64,000 nt of DNA from Microbacterium sp. No. 7 (GTDB lineage Bacteria > Actinomycetota > Actinomycetes > Actinomycetales > Microbacteriaceae). The notes under the pieces were generated by a model. The model worked only from the letters and a program-made list of their open reading frames with translations. It was not told the DNA's origin and ran no database searches. The translations under genes were made by a program, and so were the position numbers. Shown here piece after piece: positions 52,391-61,671 of the stretch. The stretch covers positions 3,968,001 to 4,032,000 of the forward strand of contig NZ_CP012697.1 of the NCBI RefSeq assembly GCF_001314225.1, written 5' to 3'. The stretch's first letter is position 1. The number at the start of each line of letters is the position of its first letter.

Positions 52391-53101
52391 TCAGTCGATG
52401 CCGAGGTACGCCTCGACGACCTCATCGCTCTCCACCAGCTCCCGGCCCCCGCTGGCGACGATGCGCGAGTCCTGGAGCACGACGACTCTCGTCGCGCAAC
52501 GCCGAGGGACGGCCAGGTTCTGCTCCACGAGGAGAAGAGCCGTCCCGGAGATGGCGGCGATCGACTCTGCCACCTGCTCGACGACGATCGGCGCCAGTCC
52601 GTGCGACGGCTCGTCCAGGAGGAGCACTTTCGGCTTCGCGAGAAGCGCGCGTGATATCGACAGCATCTGCCGCTCGCCTCCCGAGAGCGTGCCCGCCGAC
52701 TGACTCATGCGCTGGCCCAGTCTGGGGAACGTGCCGATGACCTCTCCCAGCGCCTCGTCGATGTCGTGACGCGAGGCACGTCTCCGCACGGCCCGGGCTG
52801 CGAGAACGAGATTCTCCTTGACGGTCATGTTCGCGAACGATTGCTGACCTTCGGGGGCCAGCGCCAGCCCGTGCCTGACCCTCAGGAAGGCAGGCATACG
52901 GTCCAGAACCGTGCCGTCCAGTTCGACTCTTCCCGCGATCAGCGGCTGCAGGCCCGCGATCGTGCGCAGCAGCGTCGACTTTCCCGCGCCGTTCGTGCCG
53001 AGCACGGCGACGACCTCGCCCGTACGGACCGAGATGTCGATGTCCCTCAGAACGGTATGGTCACCGTATCCGGCCGTGAGGGAGCGCACGTCGAGGCTCA
53101 T
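52391..53101 (-). CDS. second Liv-type importer ATPase (LivF family)
   Basis: A 236-aa ATPase. Walker A GTNGAGKST, APEGQQSFANMTVKENL, signature LSGGERQMLSISRAL, Walker B VLLLDEPSHGLAP and VEQNL are as in LivF. It is last in the order SBP-H-M-G-F, the reverse of the first importer in this window, and the two sets are clearly different in sequence. It overlaps LivG by 4 nt. Confidence 0.9.
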   Translation of the reverse strand: MSLDVRSLTAGYGDHTVLRDIDISVRTGEVVAVLGTNGAGKSTLLRTIAGLQPLIAGRVELDGTVLDRMPAFLRVRHGLALAPEGQQSFANMTVKENLVLAARAVRRRASRHDIDEALGEVIGTFPRLGQRMSQSAGTLSGGERQMLSISRALLAKPKVLLLDEPSHGLAPIVVEQVAESIAAISGTALLLVEQNLAVPRRCATRVVVLQDSRIVASGGRELVESDEVVEAYLGID

Positions 53102-53802
53102 GCCGCACCTCCGAGGTAGGCGGCACGGACCTGAGGGTCGTTCTGAACCTGCTCAGGAGTTCCATCGGCGACGAGGCGCCCGCCTTCGAGGACGACCACG
53201 CGTTCGACGCTGCCCATGAGGAACCGCATGTTGTGATCCACGAGCACGATGGTGCAGCCGGTGGCTCCGACGCGCCGGATGACCGCACTGAGCCGGTCCA
53301 GATCACCGCCTGTCAGGCCCGCTCCGGGCTCATCGAGCAGGAGCACGCGGGGCGCCGTGGAGATCGCGATCGCGACGCCCAGTCTCCGCAGCTCACCATA
53401 GGAGAGACTGCCTGCCAGGTCGTGACGCCGGTCGGCCAGGTCGACGATCTCGAGCGGATCGTATTCCAGCGCGCGCAGACGAACCGGTGCGACGTCGATG
53501 TTGTCGATCACCATCCGGTTGCGGAACACCTTCGAGGCCTGGAACGTCCGCCCGACCCCGTCGCGCGCCGCGCTGCTCAACGACCATCTCCGCTTGTCCT
53601 GTCCATCGAATCTGATGCGACCGCTCGTGGGCTGCACCAAGCCCGACAGCACGTTGACGAACGTCGTCTTTCCCGCGCCGTTGGGGCCGATGAGGCCTGT
53701 CGTGGTTCCACGCTCGAACGCGACGCTCACGTCGTCCAACGCCAGCAGGCCTCGATAGCGCATCGTGACATGCTCCGCCGAGAGAGCGACTTCCCCGGTC
53801 AT
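53098..53802 (-). CDS. second Liv-type importer ATPase (LivG family)
   Basis: A 234-aa ATPase with Walker A GPNGAGKTT, GVGRTFQASKVF, signature SYGELRRLGVAIA (a variant of the usual SGGxxR form), Walker B VLLLDEPGAGL and the switch VDHNM. It is slightly short for LivG (about 250). It overlaps LivM by 4 nt. It works with the LivF-like gene to power uptake. Confidence 0.88.
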   Translation of the reverse strand: MTGEVALSAEHVTMRYRGLLALDDVSVAFERGTTTGLIGPNGAGKTTFVNVLSGLVQPTSGRIRFDGQDKRRWSLSSAARDGVGRTFQASKVFRNRMVIDNIDVAPVRLRALEYDPLEIVDLADRRHDLAGSLSYGELRRLGVAIAISTAPRVLLLDEPGAGLTGGDLDRLSAVIRRVGATGCTIVLVDHNMRFLMGSVERVVVLEGGRLVADGTPEQVQNDPQVRAAYLGGAA

Positions 53803-54860
53803 TCGACACCTTCCTTCCGCGACGCGAAGACCGCACGAGCGCGTCGGCTCGCCGTCCTGACGATTCCCATGACGCCTCCGCTCGAGGTCATGAGGACGAG
53901 CAGCAGAATCAGCCCGTAGATGAGAACGGAGAAACTCTGGACGCCTCGAAACAGCTCGGGCAACCCGGAGACGACGACGGCACCGACGATCGGCCCTGCG
54001 ACGGTGCCGGAACCGCCGATGATCACCATCGCGACCGGGTCGAACGACGCGTGAGCGAAGCTGAACATCCCGGGCGTCAGGTATCCGACCCAGTGCGCGT
54101 ACAGCACGCCCGACAATGCCGCAAGGGTCGAGCAGAGGACGAAGGCCACGCGCTTCCGGTTCTTGACCTTGATGCCGACGGACGCGGCGAGCATGTCGTC
54201 CTCACGCACGGCGATCCATCCAGCGCCCTCACGCGTGCGCAACAGCGCGGAGACGAGCCACACCACGACGGCCAGGAAGACGGCGGTGGCCATCAGATAG
54301 TCGCGGGACGACTGAAGCACGATGGGACCGAGCTCCAAAGGCCTGGGCAACGCTCCCGATGTGATGGGGCCGCCGGTCGAGATGCCCGCGTAGCCGCCCG
54401 TGACGTCGGTCCATGTCGTGAGGACGTTGTAGCAGACCAGGGAGAGGCCCGCCGTTATCAGCGCGAAGTGCAGGCCTTTCGCTCGGAAGACCACCAGACT
54501 CAGGAGGAAGGATGCCGTCAGCGCGACGACGAGGACGATCAGCACCAGCAGCGCCCCCGGGATCTCCCATCGCCCGGTGCCGAGCGCACCGATGTATGCG
54601 CCGACGGCGAGGAAGGCGCCGAACGAGAGATTGAGCTCTCCGGTGTAGCCCACGACGATGTTCAGGCACGACGCCCACAGCGCCGCCATGGTGAGCGTCG
54701 TGAGCGTATAGACCCACCGTTCGGTGAGCGCACCGCTGAGCGCCAGCATCGCGACGACGAAGAGGACCGCCAGCAGCGTCCGGCCGACGATGCCCGCCCC
54801 GTGCGAGTCGGTGATCCTCCAGCGCACGAGCGCGGACCGGAATCTGGGTCTCGTAGACAT
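53799..54860 (-). CDS. second Liv-type importer permease (LivM family)
   Basis: A 353-aa permease. NIVVGYTGELNLSFGAFLAVGAY and the cytoplasmic loop AVREDDMLAASVGIKVKNRKR are LivM signatures, with about nine helices in all. ATG 54860 shares one base with the LivH stop (TGATG), a strong coupling that fixes the start. The basic tail RTASRRARAVFASRKEG is cytoplasmic. Confidence 0.9.
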   Translation of the reverse strand: MSTRPRFRSALVRWRITDSHGAGIVGRTLLAVLFVVAMLALSGALTERWVYTLTTLTMAALWASCLNIVVGYTGELNLSFGAFLAVGAYIGALGTGRWEIPGALLVLIVLVVALTASFLLSLVVFRAKGLHFALITAGLSLVCYNVLTTWTDVTGGYAGISTGGPITSGALPRPLELGPIVLQSSRDYLMATAVFLAVVVWLVSALLRTREGAGWIAVREDDMLAASVGIKVKNRKRVAFVLCSTLAALSGVLYAHWVGYLTPGMFSFAHASFDPVAMVIIGGSGTVAGPIVGAVVVSGLPELFRGVQSFSVLIYGLILLLVLMTSSGGVMGIVRTASRRARAVFASRKEGVE

Positions 54861-55741
54861 CACAGCCTCACTTTCACTGCGGTGGAGAGGCGGCGCGCGC
54901 CATCCGGCCTGATCGCGAGGAACAGGACGAGGACGACGAAGACGACGCCGCTGCGGGCCGAGTTCGCGATGTACGCCGCTGCGAACGTCTCGGCGAGCGC
55001 GACGAGCATCGCGCCGACGATCACGCCGGTGAGCCGCGCACCGGATCCGATCACGACGAGAACCGCGAACGCGACGAGAGTGGGGTGGAAGCCCATGTAC
55101 GGGTCGACCGTCACCGTGGGCGCAAGCATGCCGCCGGCCAGTCCGGCGAGCGCGCCGCTGAGCACGAAGGTCATGACCGAGACGCGGCGCACGTTGATGC
55201 CCGACAGCTCGGCGATCTCCCGGTTCTGGGCGATGCCGCGGAGCGAGCGACCGTAGTCCGTGCGATAGACGAGGATCGCGACGCCGACGGCGACCGCGAG
55301 CACGACGGCCACCACGATCAGTCTGTACAGTGCGATGCGCACCCCGGCGAACGCGACGACCTCGGTGAACGGCGCCTGCACGCCGACGTTGTCGCGCCCC
55401 CACGCGAGCGCGATCGCCTCCTGCATGACGACGGCCAGGGCCAGTGAGGCGACGAGGACCGTGAAGCCGGGGCCACGTCCCAGCCGCCGGAACACAGTGA
55501 TCTCGAGGATCCCCCCGATCGCTCCCGCCCCCACGACCGACAGCGCGAGACCGACGAAGAAGGGAACGCCGAGCACCGATACGAAGGTGTACTGCAGATA
55601 CGCGCCGAGGGCGTAGAGCTCGCCGTGGGCGAAGTTCGGGACGTGCAGCGCGTTGTAGATCAAGTAGAGGCCGAGCGCGACCAGGCTGTACGAGCTCCCG
55701 AGCACGATGGCGTTCGCGAACTGCTGGAAGAAGATGTCCAT
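54860..55741 (-). CDS. second Liv-type importer permease (LivH family)
   Basis: A 293-aa permease. NAIVLGSSYSLVALGLYLIYNALHVPNFAHGELYALGAY is the LivH N-terminal signature and RGIAQNREIAELSGINVRRV the ATPase-contact loop. It follows the binding-protein gene after 73 nt that contain a strong hairpin, so less permease than binding protein should be made. Confidence 0.9.
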   Translation of the reverse strand: MDIFFQQFANAIVLGSSYSLVALGLYLIYNALHVPNFAHGELYALGAYLQYTFVSVLGVPFFVGLALSVVGAGAIGGILEITVFRRLGRGPGFTVLVASLALAVVMQEAIALAWGRDNVGVQAPFTEVVAFAGVRIALYRLIVVAVVLAVAVGVAILVYRTDYGRSLRGIAQNREIAELSGINVRRVSVMTFVLSGALAGLAGGMLAPTVTVDPYMGFHPTLVAFAVLVVIGSGARLTGVIVGAMLVALAETFAAAYIANSARSGVVFVVLVLFLAIRPDGARRLSTAVKVRL

Positions 55742-55760
55742 GTTCTGGGCTCCGTCGTTG

Positions 55761-55799
55761 TGCGTCCTGGCCGCCGGCGCGGCCGGCGGCCAGGACGCA
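55761..55799 (-). terminator. 17-bp hairpin between binding-protein and permease genes
   Basis: TGCGTCCTGGCCGCCGG (55761-55777) pairs perfectly with 55783-55799 across CGCGG. It is placed downstream of the binding-protein stop inside the operon, as in many ABC operons. It probably acts as a partial terminator or RNA stabiliser that favours the binding protein. Confidence 0.7.
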
Positions 55800-55814
55800 G
55801 GTGGAAACGGTCGG

Positions 55815-57023
55815 CTACGGGATCGGCGTCCAGCCCTGATCGGGAATCCACTCCACCATCACACCCGGGAGATCGACCTCGCGGTTCTCGAAGAGAAGCC
55901 CTCCGGCCTGCGGGCGGTACTCGTTCAGCGTCCGGCCCGCCACGTCCTCCGCCGCGAGGTCGGTGAGCGCAGCGATGAGCGCATCGGCGGAGGTGTCGGT
56001 CGCCTGTGACATCGCCGCCAGCAGAACCTGCATCGCGTCGTACACATACGCATCGGCGGCCGCCGACTCGCCGTTCAGCTTCTCCAGCAGCTCGATCGCC
56101 AGCGGGTTGCCCGCGGCGACGAACGGATCGAGGCTGGTCATCGGCATCGACTGGTAGACGTCCTCGAGGATCGACAGGTCGTCCAGCATCGAGAGCGTCT
56201 CCGCGGTCGTGCTTCCCGAGTTCAGGATCACGATGGCGTCGCTTCCGAGCTCACGCAGTTGCTGAAGGGCGAGAAGACACTCCGCCATGTAGCCGCGCAG
56301 GATCACGACGTCGGGAGCGTCGCTCAGCATCTGGGTGAGAGGCGCACGGAAGTCCGTGTCCCCCGTGGAGAAGTCCTGCGAGAACACGACGGATCTTCCG
56401 ATTCCTTCGATCTGGCCGATCAGCTCGGACGTCGTCTCCGAATGCGCGGTATGGGTCTGATCGGTCAGCAGCGCGACCTTCTGCAAGGTGGGATCGGCCT
56501 CGATGTACTCCAGCTCCGGGTCCACGAACGCGCTGACCAAGGCCGCCGTGCGGAAGACGTTCGGGTTCGCCGTCGGTCCCACGACCGTCGCGATCGGCAG
56601 AAGCCACGCGGCACCGCCACGTGCCATGACCGGCTGCACCGCGTTCGCATTCCCCGAGCCGAACGGACCGAAGATGAGCTGGGCACCGTCGTCGATCGCC
56701 TGGCGCGCCACCGCCTGAGCGGTCTCCGGCTTGAGCTCGTCATCGAGCACGTCCAGGACGATCTCATAGGTCGTGTCGCCGATCGTGATGCCTCCGGCGG
56801 CATTCGTCTCGTCGACGACGATGTCGAGCATGCGCACGACGCCCTCTCCGTACACGGCGCCCGGCCCGGACATGGGCATGATCGTCGTCAGCGTGAAGAC
56901 CTCGGTATCACCCCCGCCGTCCTCGCTGCCGTTGCCGCCCGCGTCATCGCTGCCGCATGACGTCAGGGCCGCGATTCCCAACGTCAGCGCTGCGGCCGAC
57001 GCGATCAACCGGTTCATCCTCAT
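55815..57023 (-). CDS. second Liv-type importer substrate-binding lipoprotein
   Basis: A 402-aa lipoprotein. MRMNRLIASAAALTLGIAALTSC ends in lipobox LTSC; a Gly/Asp/Glu-rich spacer follows, then FTLTTIMPMSGPGAVYGEG (first ligand loop). GPFGSGNANAVQPVMARGGAAWLLP and RGYMAECLLALQQLRELG are typical of the periplasmic fold I family. ATG 57023 follows GAGAGGAACC; longer forms starting further upstream lack a signal peptide. The ligand is probably the carboxylic acid fed to the island ligases. Confidence 0.9.
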   Translation of the reverse strand: MRMNRLIASAAALTLGIAALTSCGSDDAGGNGSEDGGGDTEVFTLTTIMPMSGPGAVYGEGVVRMLDIVVDETNAAGGITIGDTTYEIVLDVLDDELKPETAQAVARQAIDDGAQLIFGPFGSGNANAVQPVMARGGAAWLLPIATVVGPTANPNVFRTAALVSAFVDPELEYIEADPTLQKVALLTDQTHTAHSETTSELIGQIEGIGRSVVFSQDFSTGDTDFRAPLTQMLSDAPDVVILRGYMAECLLALQQLRELGSDAIVILNSGSTTAETLSMLDDLSILEDVYQSMPMTSLDPFVAAGNPLAIELLEKLNGESAAADAYVYDAMQVLLAAMSQATDTSADALIAALTDLAAEDVAGRTLNEYRPQAGGLLFENREVDLPGVMVEWIPDQGWTPIP

Positions 57024-57267
57024 CGATGGTTCCTCTCGTGCGTGGGTTGCCGCGTGCACGCGATCGTGCGAGCGAGCACGCGTCAGTGAGAGCCGATGGT
57101 ACGCAGGCGAATAAACATTCACAAGCCTTCGTTGAACGCCTGTTTTCCCAGACTTCATCTGTGGACACGGAGCCTAATGAACGTTAATCTTCTTGTCCAC
57201 CCACGAAATCGCGACACGCTCGCGATCACCCCGGCCGACAGCGCTGTCGGCCATGACGGAGGCCGCC
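57024..57267. promoter_or_regulatory. divergent promoter region with GAAT-N4-ATTC palindrome
   Basis: This 244-nt region separates the binding-protein operon from the molybdenum enzyme gene. GAATAAACATTC (57109-57120), followed by AC, matches GAATGTGCATTC plus AC at 61467-61480 in the other divergent region of the island. A second AT-rich block, CCTAATGAACGTTAATC, lies at 57173-57189. These are candidate TetR operators. GACGGAGG precedes ATG 57268. No gene is seen. Confidence 0.45.
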
Positions 57268-59580
57268 ATGAACGACGCTCCCGAACGGACGGTCATCCGG
57301 ACGTGCCCGATCTGCGAGTCGACCTGCGGGTTGGAGATCACGCTGCGCGGCGATCGCGTGCTGCGCACGCGCGGCGACGGACTCGACGTGCTCTCGAAGG
57401 GCTTCATGTGCCCGAAAGGGGCGTCGCTGGGCGAGCTGTACGACGATCCGGACTGGCTCCGAGGGCCGCTGATCCGCGACGGCGGTCGGCTGCGTGAAGC
57501 GGATTGGGAGGAGGCCTTCGCGCGAACGGCCGAGCTGTTCCGGCCGATCCTGGAGCAGGACGGCTCCACGACCACCGCCGTCTACATGGGCAATCCGATC
57601 GCGCACAGCATGGCGGGTCTGCTGTCCGCCCGGGCCATCATCACCACGCTTCGGACACCGAACCTCTACAGCGCATCGACGCTCGACCAGCGGTCGAAGG
57701 ACCTCACGAACGGCCTGATGTTCGGCGACCGGTTCACCCTCCCGGTCCCGGACCTCGATCACACGGAGTTCCTCGTCGTCATCGGAGCCAACCCGCTCGA
57801 GTCGAACGGCAGTCTTGCGACCGCTCCCGACTGGCCGCGCAGGCTGCGTGATCTCAGGCGCCGCGGCGGCACCCTCGTCGTCATCGACCCCGTCCGCACC
57901 CGCACGGCGGAGATCGCCGACGAGCATCTGCGTCCGCGGGTCGGATCCGATGCGGCGCTGCTGCTCTCCATGGCCTCGGTGCTGTTCGAGGAGGACATGG
58001 TGCGGATCGGCGCTGCGGAGCCGTTCGCGCGCAATCTTCCGAGACTCCGAGAAGTCGTGCGCCCCTTCACGCCGGAGCGGCTCGAGGGCTTCACCGGCAT
58101 CCCGGCGACGGACGTGCGTGCACTGACGCGCGCCTTCGCCCGGGCGGCGAGCGCCGTCGTGTACGGCCGGATGGGAACCTCCACGACGCGCTTCGGCACC
58201 GTCGCGTCGTGGATGATCGACATCCTCAACATCCTCACGGGCAACCTGGATCGTCGAGGCGGGGCGATGTTCCCGAAGCCGGCCTCCGGAATGCTGAACA
58301 CGCGCGGCGCTCCTCGTTTCGGGCCGGGCATTCCGATGGGCCGATATCACACCCGCGTCCGGAAGGCACCGGAGCTCTTCGGCGAACTGCCGATGTCATG
58401 CCTCGCCGAGGAGATCGACACCCCGGGAGAAGGCCGCTATCGAGGACTCGTCCTCATCAGCGGGAATCCTGTCGTCTCGGCGCCGAACTCGCGGCGCATG
58501 GCGAACGCTCTTCAGCAGCTCGACGCGTTCGTTGCCATCGACCCCTATGTGACCGATAGCACGCGCTTCGCGCACGTGATCTTTCCGGCGCTGTCGCCGC
58601 TTCAACGCTCCCACTACGACGTCCACTTCACGATGTGGTCGGTCCGCAACGTCGCGAACTACAGCCCGCCCTCCATCCAGAAACGACACGACCAGCTCGA
58701 CGAGTGGGAGATCATGTGTCGACTCGGCGGCATCTTCGACGGCTCGATGCGTTCGACCGGCGAGATCGATGAGGCGATGATCACGTCCATGATCCGTTCC
58801 GAGTCGCGCGACGAGCATTCACTCATCCACGGCCGCAAAGCGGACGAGATCCTCTCCCTGCTCGTCCCGCGGGTGGGGCCCGACCGCGTGCTCGACTTCC
58901 TGCTTCGCGTGGGCCCGTACGGCGACGGCTTCGGCAGGGTCGAGGGAGGCCTGTCACTCAGCCTGCTGGAGGCGAATCCGCACGGCATCGACCTTGGGCC
59001 GCTCCGGCCGCGGCTCCCCGAGGTCCTCCGGACTCCGGACGGGATGATCGACCTCGCGCCTGATCCGATCCTCCAGGATCTCGGCCCGCTCGAGCGCGCG
59101 ATCGACGCGGGACCACAGCCAGGCCTCGTGCTCATCGGGCGCCGACAGCTGCGATCGAACAACTCGTGGCTCCACAACACTCCATCGCTGATGACCGGGA
59201 GAACCCGGTCCACGCTGCGGATGAGTCCGGAGGACGCGGTCGAGCGAGGGCTGGAGACAGGAGATACGGCCAAGGTGGAGAGCGCGGCCGGCGAGCTCAT
59301 CGCCCTCGTCGAGGTCAGCGACCGTGTTCCGCCGGGAGTCGTGAGCCTTCCACACGGGTGGCTGCACGAGCCCGAGGAGATCGGGATGACGACGGCGAGG
59401 CTTCGGCCCGGCGTGAACGCCAACATCCTCGCCGATGAGACCGTGGTCGACGCGCCCTCCTGGAACGCGGTGTTCAATGGCATACCGGTCGTCGTGCACG
59501 GACCTCAGCGACTCGAACGGACCGATCGCCTGCTCGGCGAATCGCCGACGACCGGGGCGGACGAGTCGGTGCCACGATGA
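57268..59580 (+). CDS. molybdopterin-dependent oxidoreductase with N-terminal 4Fe-4S site
   Basis: A 770-aa protein of the DMSO-reductase superfamily. The N-terminal cluster motif is TCPICESTC with the fourth Cys in GFMCPKG. LREADWEEAFARTAELF, IGANPLESNG, VIDPVRTRTAEIAD, NILTGNLDRRGGAMF and VLISGNPVVSAPN are the pterin-binding segments, and the C-terminal GDTAKVESAAGELIALVEVSD plus PGVNANIL is the MoCo dinucleotide-binding barrel. ATG 57268 fits GGAGG at 57258. No signal peptide or Tat motif is seen, so it is cytoplasmic. The substrate is unknown. Its place among acyl-CoA genes suggests oxidation or hydroxylation of the imported compound. Confidence 0.88.
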   Translation: MNDAPERTVIRTCPICESTCGLEITLRGDRVLRTRGDGLDVLSKGFMCPKGASLGELYDDPDWLRGPLIRDGGRLREADWEEAFARTAELFRPILEQDGSTTTAVYMGNPIAHSMAGLLSARAIITTLRTPNLYSASTLDQRSKDLTNGLMFGDRFTLPVPDLDHTEFLVVIGANPLESNGSLATAPDWPRRLRDLRRRGGTLVVIDPVRTRTAEIADEHLRPRVGSDAALLLSMASVLFEEDMVRIGAAEPFARNLPRLREVVRPFTPERLEGFTGIPATDVRALTRAFARAASAVVYGRMGTSTTRFGTVASWMIDILNILTGNLDRRGGAMFPKPASGMLNTRGAPRFGPGIPMGRYHTRVRKAPELFGELPMSCLAEEIDTPGEGRYRGLVLISGNPVVSAPNSRRMANALQQLDAFVAIDPYVTDSTRFAHVIFPALSPLQRSHYDVHFTMWSVRNVANYSPPSIQKRHDQLDEWEIMCRLGGIFDGSMRSTGEIDEAMITSMIRSESRDEHSLIHGRKADEILSLLVPRVGPDRVLDFLLRVGPYGDGFGRVEGGLSLSLLEANPHGIDLGPLRPRLPEVLRTPDGMIDLAPDPILQDLGPLERAIDAGPQPGLVLIGRRQLRSNNSWLHNTPSLMTGRTRSTLRMSPEDAVERGLETGDTAKVESAAGELIALVEVSDRVPPGVVSLPHGWLHEPEEIGMTTARLRPGVNANILADETVVDAPSWNAVFNGIPVVVHGPQRLERTDRLLGESPTTGADESVPR

Positions 59581-59604
59581 GGAGAGGTCATCGGATCCTC
59601 GGCG

Positions 59605-61368
59605 TCACGATGCGCTCGGCGGATCGTTTCGCGTCTGCCGCAGATCTGCCGCATACATGCCGTCGATCACGTCCGCGTAGCGCGCGATGATCGGTGCACG
59701 CCTGAGCTTGAGAGTCGCCGTCATCTCTTCGGTGCCCGGAAGCCACGCGTCCGGCAGGATCGTGAACCCCCGAACCCGTTCGGCTGGGCTGAAGCGACTG
59801 TTGCCGAGCTCGATCGCGCGCGCGATCTCTTCGCGGATCCACCCCTCGGCGACGATCGTCTCGGAGGGCGCGTCGGCGAGATCGGGGCGCCGGCGGCCGA
59901 CTGCCTCGCTGTCGAGGGTGACGAGTGCCTTGGGATACGGCCTGCCATCACCGACCACGACGACAGCCGCGATGAGATCGCTGTGCGGGATCATCGCCTG
60001 CTCCAGCTGCGCAGGAGAGATGTTCTTGCCCGAGCTCGTGATGAGCACTTCCTTCTTGCGACCCACGATGCGCACGTATCCCTCTTCATCGATCGTCGCG
60101 AGATCGCCGGAGTGGATCCATCCATCCGGCTCGAGCGCGGCGGCGGTCGCCTGCGGATCCCCGCGGTATCCGCGCATGACAAGAGGGCCGCGGATCAGCA
60201 GCTCGCCGTCATCGGCGAGCATCACCTCCATACCCGGCGCCGGCACGCCGATCGTGCCGATGCGCTGCCCGTCGGCACGATTGATCACGCTGATCCCGGT
60301 CGTCTCGCTCAGGCCATAGCCCTCGCAGATCCAGATGCCCATCGCCGCGAAGAACTCGAGCGTCTCGACGGGAATCGGCGCGGATCCCGACATCGACAGC
60401 CGGACATCGTCGATGCCCAGCGCCCGGCGCACAGGAGCGAACAGGTCCCTGTCATCGCTGAAGGGCACGTCGCGCACGCCGCGGCGCACCCGATCGATGC
60501 CGCGGCGGATCGCATCGGAGAAGCCGTCGATGCCGAGCGCGGCGGCCTTCGCCATCGCGGCGTTCTGCAGCACCTCCCACGTGCGAGGGACGCACAGCAG
60601 GATCTGAGGCCTCGCATCGGGCAGCTCGGCGACGAGATCCCTCGGGCCGCCGGGGAGGATCGTGACGGTCGCCGCAGTGACGAGACTGTAGTAGTAGGCG
60701 AGCACCCTGTCGGCGATATGGGCCGCGGGAAGGTAGGAGATCAGCCGGCTGCCGTCATCGAGCGGCATCATGGCCTGCGAGCTGCGCAGTGCCTCCATGA
60801 CGTTGCCGTGCGTGAGCTCTGCCGCCTTCGGATCTCCCGTCGTGCCAGAGGTGAAGATGAGCGTGGCCACGTCGTCGGGCGTGCGAACGGCCGGCGCGGG
60901 AACAGTGCCGGGATCGAGCACGGGCTGATCGGCCGACTCCACGACCCACAGAAGGACGGGGCGCTCGACGAGCCCGATGGCGACCCGGGCGGCGTCGGCG
61001 CGCGTCTGCTGCGCGATGAGCAGCGCGGCCCCGGAGGTACGCAGCTGGTGCGCGATCTGCGTCGGCGACGATGTCACGTAGATGGAGAAGGCGGTGCCGC
61101 CGACGGAGATCACGGCCATGTCGAGGATGTAGGTGTCGTAGCCGCCGTCCAGGAGAAGAGCCACGGTGTCGCCCGGCCGGATACCAGCCTTCGCGAGCGC
61201 GCCACGGTGCCTGTCGACGAGCTCAGACCACTGCGACCAGGTCAGGGAGCGCCGATCGCGTTCGCGCAGCGCGACCCGATCGGGATGAGCGGCGACCGAC
61301 GCGGCGAACGCTTCGTACATGGTCTTCGCATCGAACGCGTCCATGCGCATCGATCCCTTCGTCGTCAT
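59605..61368 (-). CDS. long-chain-type fatty acyl-CoA ligase (FadD15-like)
   Basis: A 587-aa AMP-forming ligase. TLIFTSGTTGDPKAAELTHGN (motif A3), LISYLPAAHIADRVLAYY, MSGSAPIPVETLEFF, ICEGYGLSETTG, GWIHSGDLATIDEEGYVRIVGRKKE and SSGKNISPAQLEQAM match the FadD15/long-chain branch, distinct from the other ligase here. ATG 61368 is chosen; a TATACT box (61389-61384, minus strand) lies 15 nt upstream of it. It may activate a longer or aromatic-branched acid, or a pathway intermediate. Confidence 0.9.
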   Translation of the reverse strand: MTTKGSMRMDAFDAKTMYEAFAASVAAHPDRVALRERDRRSLTWSQWSELVDRHRGALAKAGIRPGDTVALLLDGGYDTYILDMAVISVGGTAFSIYVTSSPTQIAHQLRTSGAALLIAQQTRADAARVAIGLVERPVLLWVVESADQPVLDPGTVPAPAVRTPDDVATLIFTSGTTGDPKAAELTHGNVMEALRSSQAMMPLDDGSRLISYLPAAHIADRVLAYYYSLVTAATVTILPGGPRDLVAELPDARPQILLCVPRTWEVLQNAAMAKAAALGIDGFSDAIRRGIDRVRRGVRDVPFSDDRDLFAPVRRALGIDDVRLSMSGSAPIPVETLEFFAAMGIWICEGYGLSETTGISVINRADGQRIGTIGVPAPGMEVMLADDGELLIRGPLVMRGYRGDPQATAAALEPDGWIHSGDLATIDEEGYVRIVGRKKEVLITSSGKNISPAQLEQAMIPHSDLIAAVVVVGDGRPYPKALVTLDSEAVGRRRPDLADAPSETIVAEGWIREEIARAIELGNSRFSPAERVRGFTILPDAWLPGTEEMTATLKLRRAPIIARYADVIDGMYAADLRQTRNDPPSAS

Positions 61369-61671
61369 CGCCGCCCCTTGCATAGTATAACGAATGTTAG
61401 TTAACTCAACGCTGGAGCATTCATTGCAGAAGGGCCGAAATACGACTTCTTGCAAGCACGCAAGATGAATGTGCATTCACTTGATGCTGCCGACGTCGAT
61501 CACGCGCTCCCCATGGAGCGTCCGCGTGTAAAGTGAGCATGCGCCCGCCGAGCGGATACTGATTCATCCCGGCGGCGCCTGGCCTCGGCCTCCGTGGGTC
61601 AGGGCCACCTCCGCGAATGCGGGGATCCAGTGGGCGGATCTCGTACGTCATTCGTCGACCGAAAGACGATC
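61369..61671. promoter_or_regulatory. divergent promoter region between ligase and tandem TetR gene
   Basis: No gene is seen in these 303 nt. On the minus strand TATACT (61389-61384) is a good -10 for the ligase. Nearby GAATGTTAGTTAACTCAAC (61392-61410) and the palindrome GAATGTGCATTC (61467-61478) are candidate operators for the tandem TetR protein. The plus-strand TetR promoter is not obvious; TAAAGT at 61530-61535 may be its -10. Confidence 0.45.

Noticed and set aside
57268..59580. The molybdenum enzyme as formate dehydrogenase or nitrate reductase.
   Set aside because: It keeps the shared Mo-pterin fold, but no dedicated electron-transfer subunits, accessory protein or nitrate transporter lie nearby, and the context is acyl-CoA metabolism.
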